Of a stretch of DNA of 5,963 nucleotides, positions 4,391 through 5,963 are shown piece by piece. Within the stretch, counting starts at the first letter, position 1, and every line of letters begins with the position of its first letter. The DNA is from an uncultured Clostridia bacterium (GTDB lineage Bacteria; Bacillota; Clostridia; TANB77; CAG-508). Both the position numbers and the translations under genes were made by a program. The notes beneath the pieces were generated by a model. The model did not search any database, had not been told where the DNA came from, and was given only the letters and a program-made list of their open reading frames with translations. The stretch is taken from the NCBI GenBank assembly GCA_934183045.1, contig CAKPRW010000080.1, positions 1 to 5,963 on the forward strand, written 5' to 3'.

Positions 4391-4414
4391 AAATATGAAA
4401 AAAAATTCATATTT
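4391..4414. promoter_or_regulatory. Operator 2: second copy of the 24-bp palindrome at the exporter start site
   Basis: AAATATGAA (4391-4399) and TTCATATTT (4406-4414) repeat operator 1 with one base changed in 24. It starts 63 bases after operator 1, close to six DNA helical turns, and covers the predicted start of transcription. A further exact half-site, ATATGAAA, lies at 4431-4438 just before the ribosome binding site. An AATCAA preceding each copy (4320 and 4381) suggests that a somewhat longer segment was duplicated. Confidence 0.82.
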
Positions 4415-4455
4415 GCTTATGTAAAATAATATATGAAAGGAAGAGGAGAAAAGGG

Positions 4456-5166
4456 ATGAGTGAATTAATTAGATTTAAAAACGTTAAGAAGACATATAAT
4501 ATTGGAGAGAAAAGTTATAATGCATTAGATGGAGTAGACTTTTCTATCAACAAAGGAGAATTTGTAGTAATTCTTGGACCATCAGGTGCAGGTAAATCAA
4601 CTTTACTAAATCTTCTTGGAGGAATGGATAAGGCAACATCAGGAGAAATAGTTGTAGGAGGAGAAACAATATCAAATTATAATGATAACAAGCTTACAGA
4701 GTATAGAGCAGAAAATATTGGATTTATTTTTCAATTTTATAATATTTTACCTACATTAACAGTTTTAGAAAATGTAGAATTAATTAATGATATTGTAAAA
4801 AATCCAAAAAGTAGTAAAGAGATATTAAAAGAAGTAGGATTAGAAAAACACTACAATAAATTTCCAAATCAATTATCAGGAGGAGAACAACAAAGAGTAT
4901 CAATTGCAAGAGCAATAGCAAAAGATCCATTATTACTTCTATGTGATGAACCAACAGGTGCTCTAGATTCAAAAACAGGTGTTGAAGTATTAAAACTATT
5001 AAAGAAACAATGTGATAGTAACAATGGAGAAAATACAGTTGTAATTGTTACTCACAACAGTTTAATAGCAGAAGTTGCAGATCGTGTTATTCGATTAAAA
5101 AATGGAAAAGTTGAAAGTAATGAAAAAAATTCAAATCCTAAAAATATTGAGGAGGTAAATTGGTAA
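4456..5166 (+). CDS. ABC transporter ATP-binding protein (MacB/LolD/FtsE type)
   Basis: The 236-residue cytoplasmic ATPase powers the permease encoded immediately after it. All nucleotide-binding motifs are present: Walker A GPSGAGKS at 41-48, Q-loop Q93 in FIFQFYNILPTLTVLENVEL (90-109), signature LSGGEQQR at 140-147, Walker B LLLLCDEP at 159-166 with E165, D-loop ALD at 169-171 and switch histidine H200. The LPTLTVLENVEL stretch and short length fit the family that pairs with FtsX/MacB permeases in lipoprotein, peptide or drug export. The ATG has AGGAG seven bases upstream. The stop at 5164-5166 is one base before the permease start, and the permease's ribosome binding site lies within this gene's end, so translation is coupled. 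Expression is probably controlled by the divergent TetR protein through two operators. The substrate cannot be read from the sequence. Confidence 0.95.
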   Translation: MSELIRFKNVKKTYNIGEKSYNALDGVDFSINKGEFVVILGPSGAGKSTLLNLLGGMDKATSGEIVVGGETISNYNDNKLTEYRAENIGFIFQFYNILPTLTVLENVELINDIVKNPKSSKEILKEVGLEKHYNKFPNQLSGGEQQRVSIARAIAKDPLLLLCDEPTGALDSKTGVEVLKLLKKQCDSNNGENTVVIVTHNSLIAEVADRVIRLKNGKVESNEKNSNPKNIEEVNW

Positions 5167-5167
5167 A

Positions 5168-5963
5168 ATGTTAAATAGAAAACTATTTCGTGATATAAGA
5201 TTCAATTTATCACAATTTGTCACAATATTTTTAATGATATTTTTGGGAGTAATGGTATATGCAGGAATTCGTTCATATATGGGAGGAATGGTAAAAACAG
5301 CAGATACATTTTATGAACAAAATAATTTAGAAGATTTAGTTGTAGTAGGAAATAATTTTTCTGATGAAGATTTAGCTAAAATAAAAGAATTAGATAACGT
5401 GAAAAATGCGGAAAGAAGATTAACTGTTAATGGTGTAATAGAAAATGACGAAGAAAAAACGCTAGAAATGAATTTTATAGAATCAAATGAAATTTCTAAA
5501 TTTTATACAATTGATGGAGAAAAATTCGATAAAGATAAAAAAGGAGTTTGGCTAGATAATTTTTACGCTCAAAACAATAACTTAAAAGTTGGAGATACTA
5601 TAAAAATTAAATATGAAAAAGAAGTGTTAGAAGAGAAAATATTAGGTTTAATAAACGTTCCAGATCATGTATATTCAGTAAAAGATGAATCAGAGATATT
5701 CCCAAATCATGCTGATTATGGATTTTGTTATTTATCAATAAACGAATTTCCAGAACATTATATAAAAACTAAAGTTATGGATGAAATGAACATAAAAGAT
5801 GAAGATATGTTTGATAAATTTGTAACAGATATTAATTACAAAGATTATTTAGTTTACAATTACTGTATTGTAGATGTAGATGATACATCAAAATTAAATG
5901 AAGTAAAATCTAACATAGAAAATAATATAAAAAATGTTCTTGCTGTATCAGATATTAAAGATA
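5168..5963 (+). CDS. FtsX/MacB-like ABC permease, N-terminal part (runs off the window)
   Basis: An open frame starts at the ATG at 5168 and continues to the window end without a stop, giving the first 265 residues. A GAGGAGGT site at 5149-5156 lies inside the ATPase gene, eleven bases from the ATG. The protein opens with a basic segment (MLNRKLFRDIRFN) and one membrane helix at about 14-34 (SQFVTIFLMIFLGVMVYAGI), followed by a large hydrophilic domain. This is the layout of MacB/FtsX permeases, whose first helix is followed by an extracytoplasmic domain before three C-terminal helices. Those helices, and the FtsX core, are beyond the window. In this family a half-transporter dimer moves substrates from the membrane or outer face rather than through a wide channel. 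The TetR-ATPase-permease order is common in Firmicutes and fits an inducible export or resistance system. The exact substrate is unknown. Confidence 0.87.
   Translation, partial: MLNRKLFRDIRFNLSQFVTIFLMIFLGVMVYAGIRSYMGGMVKTADTFYEQNNLEDLVVVGNNFSDEDLAKIKELDNVKNAERRLTVNGVIENDEEKTLEMNFIESNEISKFYTIDGEKFDKDKKGVWLDNFYAQNNNLKVGDTIKIKYEKEVLEEKILGLINVPDHVYSVKDESEIFPNHADYGFCYLSINEFPEHYIKTKVMDEMNIKDEDMFDKFVTDINYKDYLVYNYCIVDVDDTSKLNEVKSNIENNIKNVLAVSDIKD

Noticed and set aside
4784..4972. Open frame on the minus strand, 62 codons
   Set aside because: Antisense shadow of the ABC ATPase between its Q-loop and Walker B; Leu/Ile-rich low complexity.

Overview
This is a strongly AT-rich window with standard stop-codon use, strong AGGAGG-type ribosome binding sites, sigma-A type promoters and short convergent intergenic gaps closed by perfect hairpin terminators. 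These features point to a low-GC Clostridia-type Firmicute. A 24-codon gene that reads as SpoVM suggests an endospore former or a recent descendant of one. The gene order also fits: rsgA-rpe at the left edge and spoVM further right belong to one neighbourhood in Bacillus subtilis (rsgA-rpe-thiN-spoVM-rpmB). Here it is interrupted by three minus-strand genes.

Layout. Positions 1-750 (+) hold the tail of a probable rsgA, then ribulose-phosphate 3-epimerase (rpe), tightly coupled. A bidirectional terminator (787-825) separates them from a minus-strand block at 847-3070. That block contains a secreted/membrane protein with a bactofilin-like beta-solenoid and a multi-pass C-terminus, a 41-residue cysteine-rich protein with a TTG start, and endonuclease III (nth). 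The membrane-protein gene and nth each have a near-consensus promoter; nth has its own terminator.

Positions 3139-3297 hold an unusually GC-rich set of inverted repeats between nth and the spoVM operon, with no convincing gene on either strand. Next is a two-gene plus-strand operon (3369-3613): a 49-residue two-helix membrane protein and SpoVM. It ends in a terminator shared with the converging TetR gene.

Positions 3660-5963 form a self-contained regulatory and export module. A TetR-family repressor gene (-) diverges from an ABC ATPase gene (+), followed one base later by an FtsX/MacB-type permease gene that runs off the window. The 187-bp divergent intergenic region has one clean promoter for each direction and two nearly identical 24-bp palindromes. 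One lies exactly between the two -35 boxes and the other starts at the predicted ABC transcription start. This fits autoregulation by the TetR protein with joint control of the exporter.

The most noteworthy items are the hidden spoVM operon with its unnamed membrane partner, the foldable GC-rich island, the twin operators, the small cysteine-rich gene, and the beta-solenoid membrane protein with a repeat insert. I did not find a clearly new multi-gene system.
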